Origin: an uncultured Bacteroidota bacterium
GTDB taxonomy: Bacteria > Bacteroidota > Rhodothermia > Rhodothermales > Salinibacteraceae
Assembly (NCBI GenBank): GCA_937127285.1
Contig: CAKZLV010000016.1
Span: forward strand, 1-45,619
Length of the DNA: 45,619 bases
Direction of reading: 5' to 3'
The notes under the pieces are model-generated. The model saw nothing but the letters and a program-made list of their open reading frames with translations, had not been told where the DNA came from and ran no database searches. Shown piece by piece: positions 1 through 6,798 of this stretch. Each line of letters begins with the position of its first letter. Positions within the stretch are counted from its first letter, which is position 1. The translations under genes were made by a program, and so were the position numbers.

Positions 1-98
1 GCGGTCAGCAGCCCCCGCAGGGCGGTCAGCAGCCCCCGCAGGGCGGTCAGCAGCCCCCGCAGGGCGGTCAGCAGCCTCCGCAGGGCGGTGGCCGGTAG
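1..98 (+). CDS. C-terminal end of a repeat-tailed protein (GldK by position), partial
   Basis: Only the last 32 or so codons lie in the window, read in the frame beginning at base 3 and ending at the TAG at 96-98. They encode four copies of a seven-residue Gly-Gly-Gln-Gln-Pro-Pro-Gln unit and a short Gly-Gly-Gly-Arg end. The DNA is a 21-bp tandem repeat that is almost perfect between copies. Since gldL, gldM and a gldN-position gene follow, the upstream gene is expected to be gldK, the outer-membrane lipoprotein that forms a ring with GldN in the gliding/T9SS apparatus. That is an inference from gene order alone; no GldK domain is visible here. Confidence 0.5.
   Translation, partial: GQQPPQGGQQPPQGGQQPPQGGQQPPQGGGR
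3..86 (+). repeat. 21-bp coding tandem repeat, 4 copies
   Basis: Four head-to-tail 21-bp units encode the Gly/Gln/Pro heptapeptide. The copies are identical except for one synonymous C-to-T change in the last, which points to recent expansion by slippage or unequal recombination. The array continues past the left edge of the window, so its full copy number is unknown. Confidence 0.9.
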
Positions 99-149
99 CG
101 TTCACCGAGACAGGGCCTCGTCCCGGCGGGCGGCTCCCCGTCTGCTGCA

Positions 150-178
150 TTGACTTTCCATATCTACTCAGTTAGCAC
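150..178 (+). promoter_or_regulatory. weak candidate promoter upstream of gldL
   Basis: A TTGACT hexamer at 150-155 is followed by a 17-bp spacer and TAGCAC at 173-178, in a locally AT-richer patch just before gldL. The -10 match is poor, and transcription from gldK could make it unnecessary. Confidence 0.2.
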
Positions 179-189
179 AGACCTTTGTT

Positions 190-858
190 ATGGCCACGAA
201 GAGACAAGAAGCAATTCTTGAGCGGATCACCAAGGTGCTGGGGTTCTTTATCGGAATCTTCGGCGCTCTGGCGATCCTCGGAGTGTTCTTCAAAATCCTC
301 AAGTATCCGCACTGGGAGCTGTTCATGCAGCTTGGGTTCATCGGGGAGGCCGCGGCCTTCGTGGTGATGGGCTCGCTGGAGCTCGGGCAGGCGTTTATCA
401 TGGACACCCCGAGTGAGGGAGAAGTCGAAGAAAGCCCCGGCTCTGGCGGCGGCCAGGCTGTATCGGCCGACTCGGGCGCTCCGGTGACTGCGTCGGCGCG
501 CAAGATGATCGAAAAGAAGGTCAACGACGACCTGAACGTGATGATGGGCGCGCTGGGCAAAGAAATTAAGCAGTTCGGCGGCGAGATCCACGAAATGGTC
601 GGCGAGATGAAGCGGGCCCGCGTGGCTGTTCAAGACATGCGGTCGAAGCTGAACGAGGTTGCCAGCGGCGAGCTCGCCGAAGACGCCGAGCGGCTCGGCA
701 CGGGCATGAACGCCCTCGGTTCGGAGATGGAGAACGCCGGATCGTCGGTGGAGCAGATGCGCAACGACCTCGACGAAATGCTCAGCCGATTCCGGCAGTT
801 CAACCAGCCGGCGTCGAACCCGAACGGATTTTCTGAGAACAAGCAGACAATCAATTAA
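190..858 (+). CDS. gldL: gliding motility / T9SS motor subunit GldL
   Basis: This is a 222-residue inner-membrane protein. It has two transmembrane helices (about 11-35 and 43-63) joined by a short loop with the FKI-x3-PHWE pattern typical of GldL/PorL. Glu53 in the second helix sits where the proton-coupling glutamate lies in studied GldL proteins. The remainder (about 80-222) is a cytoplasmic, charged, coiled-coil-prone region. GldL forms a pentamer around a GldM dimer and uses the proton gradient to power type IX secretion and gliding. The gene ends 3 bases before gldM, so the two are surely co-transcribed. The ATG at 190 gives the expected short N-terminus. Confidence 0.88.
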   Translation: MATKRQEAILERITKVLGFFIGIFGALAILGVFFKILKYPHWELFMQLGFIGEAAAFVVMGSLELGQAFIMDTPSEGEVEESPGSGGGQAVSADSGAPVTASARKMIEKKVNDDLNVMMGALGKEIKQFGGEIHEMVGEMKRARVAVQDMRSKLNEVASGELAEDAERLGTGMNALGSEMENAGSSVEQMRNDLDEMLSRFRQFNQPASNPNGFSENKQTIN

Positions 859-861
859 GCC

Positions 862-1893
862 ATGGCAGCAGGCTCAACCCGCATCAAGGAGCTTCGGTAC
901 CAGGTGATGCTCGCGCTTTACCTGCCGATTCTCCTCTACTCGTTCAGCACATTCGATCTCGACGAAGATACCTTTGCCGTCAAGGAGGTCCGCCCGGTTG
1001 TTGTCGGCCAGGAGAACATTGTCCTCGGCCAGCCCTACCGCGCCAAAGCGTATCTGACTGCTGCCAGCAAGGTTCAGCTGGAGGCGCCGGACGATCGCAT
1101 GAGCGCCAGCGGCGACTCGGTTCTGCAGATGCAGACGGGCAACCTCCTCGGGGAAGATGAAAGCGAGAAGGAGGTCAGTTACACCGCGCTGATGCAGTAT
1201 CGGCAAGTGAACGACGAAATGGCGCAGACGCGCGTCCGGGGCAACTTCACGGTTCGACGGCCGGAACTCGTCGCGACCAGCGTCGCCACGCAGTCTCTGT
1301 ACCGCCGCACCCTGAACCAAATCCGGATCGACGTGCCCGGACTGGAGAACCAGCCGCTGCAGCTGCAGACGTCGACCGGGCAAACGGTCGACGGCCGCCA
1401 GCTGGAGCTGAGCCCGACCGGCAGCAACGTGGCCGTTCAGGCCTATCTGCCCGGTGGGGCGGATCGCGACCCGGTCTTCCTCGGAAACAAAGAATTTGCG
1501 GTGATCGACCCGCCGCGCCCCGAAATCAAGGTCCTGAACGCGTCCGGTAAGGAAATCACCAGCGGTGATGCCATTGCCAAGGCGCGTCCGGTTATCGACT
1601 TTCAGATCGACCCCGACGCGGAGTTTGCGTCCACGTACAGCCAGGACGCCCGGTATCGCATCCGCAGCGCCAAGGTGTCGATTCGGAAGGGACTGGCCGC
1701 CAGTGAAGAGATCGGCACGTTCGACATCGGGTCGGGCGGAAAGCTTCAGCTCGTGCGACAGCTTCGCGATGCTGCGGCCAAGGACCAACTGCTCATTCAG
1801 CTGCAGGGCGTTGTGCGCATCAACCACGCCGGCGAGGCCATTCCCGTGGACCTGAGCGACGCGAGCCGGTCCTTCAGCTTCGTCTTGTCCTAA
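862..1893 (+). CDS. gldM: GldM-like T9SS motor protein, shortened
   Basis: This 343-residue protein has one N-terminal transmembrane helix (about 13-30) and a periplasmic part made of beta-rich domains. The segment around 43-66 (VVVGQENIVLGQPYRAKAYL) resembles the start of a GldM periplasmic beta domain, and the proline-rich strand near 215-225 (DPPRPEIKVL) resembles a later inter-domain junction. GldM dimers span the periplasm and link the GldL motor to the GldK/GldN ring. The family is normally about 510 residues. Here the large helical domain that usually follows the membrane helix seems absent, because only about 20 residues separate the helix from the first beta domain. Identity rests on gene order, topology and these motifs. 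Confidence 0.8.
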   Translation: MAAGSTRIKELRYQVMLALYLPILLYSFSTFDLDEDTFAVKEVRPVVVGQENIVLGQPYRAKAYLTAASKVQLEAPDDRMSASGDSVLQMQTGNLLGEDESEKEVSYTALMQYRQVNDEMAQTRVRGNFTVRRPELVATSVATQSLYRRTLNQIRIDVPGLENQPLQLQTSTGQTVDGRQLELSPTGSNVAVQAYLPGGADRDPVFLGNKEFAVIDPPRPEIKVLNASGKEITSGDAIAKARPVIDFQIDPDAEFASTYSQDARYRIRSAKVSIRKGLAASEEIGTFDIGSGGKLQLVRQLRDAAAKDQLLIQLQGVVRINHAGEAIPVDLSDASRSFSFVLS

Positions 1894-2013
1894 CCCCCAC
1901 CCGACCTCTGTCGTCGACCGGACCGAACCATCCGGGCTCAGGTCCGGTCGAGGCGGTTCTCCTCTGCACACCGGAAATTTCATCGATCCTCGAGTTTATC
2001 CTATCGGTCTATT

Positions 2014-2673
2014 ATGATGTCTATGAACAGCCAACTGGGCACGCGTCTCACCGGCGTTGCTGCCGCCCTTCTTCTCTCCGTCTTCTTTCTGTCGCCGCAG
2101 CAGGCACAGGCGCAGCGGTGGCTGCAAACCACCCAGATCATTGCTCCGATTGAGAGCGACACGCCCACGCGGGCGATGCTCGATACCCTCATCAACGTGA
2201 TTGAGCGCAAGGACAGCCTGATGGTCCGGCGCTCGCCGGATGAACGAGAGCAGATGGCGGTTCCGGAGGTTCAGGACGAGCTCCTCAACGAGGAGAGCAT
2301 CGGCATTTCGAGTGCCAACCAGGTGTTCATCGACTACCGGTTTGCCGTCAACCGAGACGGGTTTGAGGAGGGTATTACCAGCCTCTACTTCATTTTTCGA
2401 CCGACGGGCGCCGAGGAGGATATTCCTGTCCTCTACGTGAACGTCAAGCGAGAGAAATGGGTGAACGAGGTGCTGCAGCAGAAGGGAACGACGCTGGTTA
2501 CCAACGAGGCGGCCCTGAAGCCATTTCGGCAGCAACTCGCCTTTGCCCGCATCGTTCGCAACACCGATGCGCAGATCGTCGAGATCGGGGACCGGAAGGT
2601 GCGGGAAGGGTTTGAAGCGAAGAAGCGAAGCCTGGTCGACAAAATCACCCGCCTGACGTATTCGTCCCGCTAG
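2014..2673 (+). CDS. secreted protein in the gldN position
   Basis: This 219-residue protein has a clear signal peptide: a hydrophobic stretch at about 12-29, then a Gln-Ala-Gln-Ala cleavage region near residue 33. The mature part is mixed alpha/beta, with a strand-rich centre (IDYRFAVNRDGFEEG, then TSLYFIFRPTG). In Bacteroidota the gene after gldM is gldN, whose product binds GldK in the periplasm. I cannot see the usual GldN sequence hallmarks, so the assignment is by position only. The 120-bp gap after gldM still fits one transcript. Two ATGs at 2017 and 2023 are alternative starts. A strong hairpin follows the stop codon. Confidence 0.55.
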   Translation: MMSMNSQLGTRLTGVAAALLLSVFFLSPQQAQAQRWLQTTQIIAPIESDTPTRAMLDTLINVIERKDSLMVRRSPDEREQMAVPEVQDELLNEESIGISSANQVFIDYRFAVNRDGFEEGITSLYFIFRPTGAEEDIPVLYVNVKREKWVNEVLQQKGTTLVTNEAALKPFRQQLAFARIVRNTDAQIVEIGDRKVREGFEAKKRSLVDKITRLTYSSR

Positions 2674-2680
2674 CGTTGCA

Positions 2681-2702
2681 CCGACCGGTCCCGCCCGGTC
2701 GG
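2681..2702 (+). terminator. hairpin after the gldN-position gene
   Basis: CCGACCGG, a 6-base loop and CCGGTCGG form a perfect 8-bp GC stem starting 8 bases after the stop at 2673. There is no T-run, so it is either a terminator lacking a U-tract or an mRNA 3'-end stabiliser. Confidence 0.5.
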
Positions 2703-2754
2703 ACCGGAACCGTAGGTCACCGCTCGGTTGACGAATGCCCGAACGGCCATCCGC

Positions 2755-2784
2755 AACCCGCGTCTCGTGCCCGAGGCGCGGGTT
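2755..2784. terminator. bidirectional hairpin between convergent operons
   Basis: AACCCGCGTCTCG, the loop TGCC and CGAGGCGCGGGTT form a 13-bp stem with one G-T type mismatch. It lies between the gldL-M operon and the convergent exbD gene and could stop transcription from either side. No T-run is present. Confidence 0.5.
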
Positions 2785-2867
2785 GATGGGTGTTGGGGGC
2801 GTCCGGGAGGCGAGTCTTCCAGAGGGCCGTCCCGTGGGCGAGGGCTGCCGTGGCCCGGTCGCCCCAC

Positions 2868-3275
2868 CTACGGGCGGTTTTCCTGTTCGGTGGCCACCAA
2901 CACGCGCAGGTTGAGGGCCTGCGCGGCCGAAGCGACCGTCGAGAACTGACCGATTGTGGCCCCTTGATCCGCGCGAAGAACGAGGGCCTGCTGCGGTGCG
3001 CCCTGGGCGGACCGGATGGCCTCGATGAGGCGGGCGCGGGGGGTGGGAGAGCCGTTTACGTAGTACGTGCCATCCCGTGTGAGTACCACTGTTACGTACT
3101 GCTCGTCAACCGGCGCCGAGGTGTCGACCTGCGGGAGGTTGACCTCGATGCCCATCTGCGGGATGAAGCTGGAGGTGAGCAGAAAGAAAATAAGAAGCAG
3201 GAGAACGACGTCCGTCATCCCGGCCAGGCTGAAGGAGGTGAGGGGCTCCTCGGAGGGAGAGAAGTCGAGAGACAT
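2868..3275 (-). CDS. exbD: ExbD/TolR family ion-motor subunit
   Basis: This 135-residue protein has a short cytoplasmic N-terminus, one transmembrane helix (about 20-38) and a periplasmic domain of about 90 residues. Asp22, at the start of the helix in MTDVVLLLLIFFLL, is the conserved protonatable residue of ExbD/TolR. The length is normal for the family. It pairs with the ExbB/TolQ homologue encoded 60 bp upstream to form a proton-driven motor. No TonB or TolA partner gene lies in the block, so I cannot say whether the motor serves TonB-type uptake or Tol-type envelope work. The neighbouring SPOR and TPR proteins lean toward an envelope role. Confidence 0.88.
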   Translation of the reverse strand: MSLDFSPSEEPLTSFSLAGMTDVVLLLLIFFLLTSSFIPQMGIEVNLPQVDTSAPVDEQYVTVVLTRDGTYYVNGSPTPRARLIEAIRSAQGAPQQALVLRADQGATIGQFSTVASAAQALNLRVLVATEQENRP

Positions 3276-3335
3276 AGGGGCTCGGGCTCGATTGGAGAGG
3301 GAGGGGGCACCGATGAACGAATGCGGCGCCTCGCG

Positions 3336-4055
3336 TTACGAGACGGGCTCCTCACGGCGCTGGCGGGGCGGAACCGGCTCCTGCAACAGGTCGATGAAGT
3401 CGGTGGCGGACCGCTCCATGTCGTTGGTCAGTCGCCGAATTCGCTCCAGGAGGAAGTTGTAGGCGAAGAGCGCCAGAATCCCGACGAGCAGGCCGGCGGC
3501 CGTCGTGATGAGCGCCTCCCAGATGCCGCCGGCCAGAACGCTCGGGTTGACGTTCCCCTGCAGGTTCTGGATCTCTTGAAACGCACGAATCATTCCGACG
3601 ACGGTCCCGAAGAAGCCGAGCATGGGGGCGATGCCGGAGATGCTGGCGAGGAGATTCGTTCGCTTCTCCAATGCAAACGTTTCGTGCTTTCCGGCCGCCT
3701 GCACGGCATCCTGGATTTCGCTGATCGGTCGCCCCAGCCGTTCCAGCCCCTGCTTCAAGATGCGGGTAATCGGCACGTCCTTCCGCTCACAGTACGTGAT
3801 GGCTCCCTCGACGTCGCCGTTGCGGACGTAGTCGCGGATCCGGTCGGTGATCGCCTCGGGATCCGACCCCGCCTCGCGGATTGTGATCATCCGCTCGATG
3901 AACAGGTAGATCGTCAGCACCGAAAGCAGAACGAGGGGGATCATCACCCAGCCTCCGAGAAGCAGAAGATCGAGGAGGGAAGATCCCTCGGCGGCTGCGG
4001 CCTGGAGGCTGTCGGCGGCGGCAGCGGTGGTGTCGACCTGGAGCAAAAAACCCAT
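3336..4055 (-). CDS. exbB: MotA/TolQ/ExbB family proton channel
   Basis: This 239-residue membrane protein has a first helix at about 33-52 (GGWVMIPLVLLSVLTIYLFIER). After a cytoplasmic stretch come the two helices that carry the family signature (SGIAPMLGFFGTVVGMIRAF, then WEALITTAAGLLVGILALFAYN). It forms the pentameric stator around the ExbD dimer. I chose the ATG at 4055, because the resulting N-terminus (MGFLLQVDT) looks like relatives that begin just before an Ala-rich segment. An ATG at 4091 would add 12 Ser-rich residues. The gene lies between the HU-SPOR gene and exbD on the same strand. Confidence 0.88.
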   Translation of the reverse strand: MGFLLQVDTTAAAADSLQAAAAEGSSLLDLLLLGGWVMIPLVLLSVLTIYLFIERMITIREAGSDPEAITDRIRDYVRNGDVEGAITYCERKDVPITRILKQGLERLGRPISEIQDAVQAAGKHETFALEKRTNLLASISGIAPMLGFFGTVVGMIRAFQEIQNLQGNVNPSVLAGGIWEALITTAAGLLVGILALFAYNFLLERIRRLTNDMERSATDFIDLLQEPVPPRQRREEPVS

Positions 4056-4145
4056 GAACGAAAGGAAATTAGACGAAGAACGTGATGGCATCGGTCGGGG
4101 CGCCGGGGCAGGCTGCAGCGACCCGCCGGTTCGGAGCGGGCCTCG

Positions 4146-6068
4146 TCAGCGGATCTCTACGGGCCATGCGTCCGACGGAAGGGCGGACGCGTAGCGATCG
4201 ATTGCCGCGCGTGCGGCCTCGCGCGTCTCAAACTGGCCGACGCCGACGCGCCAGCGCCGCTCTCCGTTGACGGTGGCGGATGCGACGTCGACGGGAAGGT
4301 CGGCCTCGCGCAGACGCTGCCGGTACGTGTCTGTCAGCGCCGTTGCGGCCGCCCGGTCGGCCCGTGACGCCACCGAGATCGTCCAGGATCCACGCCCGGC
4401 AACAAATCCCGCACTGCCGCCGGTTGCAGCGTCGTCGCCCGCCGCCCGCGAGGTGGAGGCGCCGGCGGCTGCACGACCCTGGTCGCCGCGCGACTCGGCC
4501 GGGGCCGGATCTGTCGCCTCGTCCGATGCCGACGGCTGGGTGGCGGGGTCGGTTGTGGGAGACGGGGCAGGCTCCTCCGTCGCGGCATCGGAGACGGGAG
4601 AGGAAGATACGAGGTCCGTCGGCGCCGGAACGAGTCCCTGCTGGGCGGCCACGAACCAGCCGCCCATGCCGAGAAGCAGCCCCAGGAGCGTCGCGACGGC
4701 AATCCGGGCCCCGACCGATGAGGAGTCCGCCGTCTCGGCCGGGGAAGGAGGGGCTGACTGCTCCGGGGAGGCAGCCGGCTCTTCGCCGCGCTCCTCACTG
4801 GACCCTTCACTGGAGCCTTGGCCCGGTGCTGGACCCGGTGACCGGGACGTATCCGCCGCCCCTCCGCCGCCGGCCGACTCGCCGTCCGGGGCCAACGCGC
4901 CGTCGAACGCCGTCGGTTCGGAAGTCGTCGACTCGGAGGCGGTCGACTCGGCCGGGGTGGCCGGGTCGTCCGTCTCCGATGTGAAGTCCTGGGGACCATC
5001 CGCGTCCCAGATGCTGCCGCTCTCATCGTACGCGTCCTCCTCGGGCCTTTTCGGGTCCGCGGGTCCTTCTGCTGAGGCCGTATCGGACGGAGGAGCATCC
5101 GCCGCGTCGTCACCCGCCGGTCGCCGGGGCTCCGCGTCTCCCGCGGTCCCCGACGACGCGGCCTCACTCGCACCATCGTACAGCGAACTGGGGCCCGTGG
5201 AGGACCCCGCGGCATCTCGATCGCCCGCCTCTTCTTCGGGATCCTGCCGGGTGTCCTCCGCGGAGGAGGCCTCGAACCGGGGCGCGTCGTCGTCTCCGGC
5301 CGCACCGGATGCGGATTCGAACGGGGACGGGTCGCGCGAGGCGGGACCCCCTTCGGAACCCGGTTCCGGCTCGGCCCGCGACGGTCGGTTCGCCTCGTCC
5401 GACGAAGAATTCGTTTCAGAGATCGGCTCCGTCCTCTGATCGGGGGGCGTCTCCGGCGCCGCCTTGTCCCGCGCCGCCTCGTCCGGTACCTCCTCCGGTG
5501 CCGACCGGAATGCCGGCGTGGCAGCATCGGCCGATGAGAATTCATCGGTGGAGGACGAGGCGTCGCCCGTCTCTTCCGTAGGTGCACTGCCCTGCGCTGC
5601 AGGGGCTGCTCCGGTCCCGATCTCTTCGGTCCCGATCTCTTCGGCGTCCGGTGGTTCGGCGTCTGGTTCCTCCGCCTCGCCGGGTGGAACCTGAAACTCG
5701 TCGGTGTCGGCGCCGGCGGTATCTCCGCTGCTTTCACCGATGGTCAGGGCTTGATGAAACCCGGTGGTAATGGTCGTCGGGCCCGCATCGTCCTCATCGT
5801 CCTCGGTCGACCCGGCATCGGCCGTGCTCAGGTCCTCCTCGGCGAGTCCCTCGTACTCGTGATTCACGGCTCTCGCCAGCGACGGGCTCGGCGAGAAGGT
5901 CAGCTCGCCCGCCTCCTCGGTGAACGACCCCAGTTTCGGGATGCGGATGCCGCCGCCGCGGCGCGACCGCTTGCGGACCTCGCGCATCATGGCCTGGAGA
6001 AGCTTCTGCGCGCGCCCCCGCGAAACATCCAGTTCCTCAGCCAGAAGGCGATAGATACGAGCAGACAT
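4146..6068 (-). CDS. transmembrane HU-like / SPOR domain fusion protein
   Basis: This 640-residue protein has three parts. Residues 1-75 form an HU-like DNA-binding fold (RIPKLGSF beta turn, then F-x-PS and a final VN helix). Residues 80-445 are a very acidic, Ser/Asp/Glu/Ala/Pro-rich disordered linker. A transmembrane helix follows (about 455-475, VATLLGLLLGMGGWFVAA), then a low-complexity spacer and a SPOR domain in the last 80 residues (SWTISVAS to RWRVGVGQF). SPOR domains bind septal peptidoglycan stripped of stem peptides. The topology would put the HU domain in the cytoplasm and the SPOR domain in the periplasm, joining DNA to the division site. HU-CCDC81-type fusions with SPOR domains are known in Bacteroidota. 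The next gene upstream is another HU-like protein. Confidence 0.85.
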   Translation of the reverse strand: MSARIYRLLAEELDVSRGRAQKLLQAMMREVRKRSRRGGGIRIPKLGSFTEEAGELTFSPSPSLARAVNHEYEGLAEEDLSTADAGSTEDDEDDAGPTTITTGFHQALTIGESSGDTAGADTDEFQVPPGEAEEPDAEPPDAEEIGTEEIGTGAAPAAQGSAPTEETGDASSSTDEFSSADAATPAFRSAPEEVPDEAARDKAAPETPPDQRTEPISETNSSSDEANRPSRAEPEPGSEGGPASRDPSPFESASGAAGDDDAPRFEASSAEDTRQDPEEEAGDRDAAGSSTGPSSLYDGASEAASSGTAGDAEPRRPAGDDAADAPPSDTASAEGPADPKRPEEDAYDESGSIWDADGPQDFTSETDDPATPAESTASESTTSEPTAFDGALAPDGESAGGGGAADTSRSPGPAPGQGSSEGSSEERGEEPAASPEQSAPPSPAETADSSSVGARIAVATLLGLLLGMGGWFVAAQQGLVPAPTDLVSSSPVSDAATEEPAPSPTTDPATQPSASDEATDPAPAESRGDQGRAAAGASTSRAAGDDAATGGSAGFVAGRGSWTISVASRADRAAATALTDTYRQRLREADLPVDVASATVNGERRWRVGVGQFETREAARAAIDRYASALPSDAWPVEIR

Positions 6069-6316
6069 GGATCAGGGGAGGCTATCAGTCAGGAAGCAGC
6101 GGTTACAACCGATGAGGCGAGCGATCTCCGCCGTCCCGGTGGCCGGTCCCAGTGGCCAGTCCCGATGACCGGGGGCGGGCCTGCGCGGACGGACGGGCAG
6201 GCGGCGTCTTCGTCTCTTCTTTTCGTCTTCCCCGGCATGGCCAATTGGTGGACTCCTGCGGCCGGTCGGTGGCGGTGCGCCGGCTGATGGTGAGAGCTGT
6301 CCGTCCGGGAACGCAC

Positions 6317-6520
6317 TCAGTCATCCGGCTGGAAGGTAACGACGTCGCGCGGCGGCCGCATCCGGACCGGCCCGTCGTCCGGATCGATCGTCTCGCTCGG
6401 CCGGTGCTCCACGGCGAAGGTGCCCAGGCCGGGTACGTGCAGTGATTCGCCGGCGACCAGCTCGTCGCGGACAATCTGAACGAAGGCCTGGATGACGTCA
6501 TCAGCAGTCGGGGATCCCAT
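6317..6520 (-). CDS. small HU/IHF-like DNA-binding protein
   Basis: This 67-residue protein has the HU core: a helix (ADDVIQAFVQIVRDELVAGE) followed by the diagnostic beta turn V-PGLGTF. It lacks the usual C-terminal helix, and the first helix is shortened, so it is smaller than standard HU (about 90 residues). I chose the ATG at 6520; an upstream TTG at 6529 is possible. It lies 248 bp before the HU-SPOR gene on the same strand, so it may supply a DNA-bound partner for that protein. Whether it binds DNA alone is unknown. Confidence 0.75.
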   Translation of the reverse strand: MGSPTADDVIQAFVQIVRDELVAGESLHVPGLGTFAVEHRPSETIDPDDGPVRMRPPRDVVTFQPDD

Positions 6521-6720
6521 CGCGAGCAAGAAGCTGTGCGAAGAACGAAGGCAGTCGGAACGGAGGCGGGGGAAGAGCCCTCAACGGTTTCCCACCGAAG
6601 GCAGGGGGCATCGGGCGGCGGCGTGCACATCGCATCCGGTTCATCCCGGCCGTGCTTCGACGGCAGTCCTCCACCCGGGGCTTCGACCCAAGGGGAATTC
6701 TATAGGTTCTTCTCATGATA

Positions 6721-6728
6721 CAAACATA
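6721..6728 (-). promoter_or_regulatory. Bacteroidota-type promoter, -7 element TATGTTTG
   Basis: The minus strand reads TATGTTTG here, an exact match to the TAnnTTTG -7 element of Bacteroidota sigma factor. A T-rich run about 20 bases upstream stands in for the -33 element. It lies in an AT-rich patch within GC-rich DNA, about 200 bases before the mini-HU start. It would give the HU, HU-SPOR and ExbB-ExbD genes their own transcript, apart from the TPR-barrel genes. Confidence 0.45.
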
Positions 6729-6798
6729 GGCGAAACGGAGCGAACATGAAAAACGAAGGGGCATCTCGAACGATGCGCTCGTCGGCGGTGGTGTGCAG

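Noticed and set aside
1-98. Repeat array as a possible CRISPR
   Set aside because: The 21-bp units are directly adjacent with no spacers and are translated in frame.
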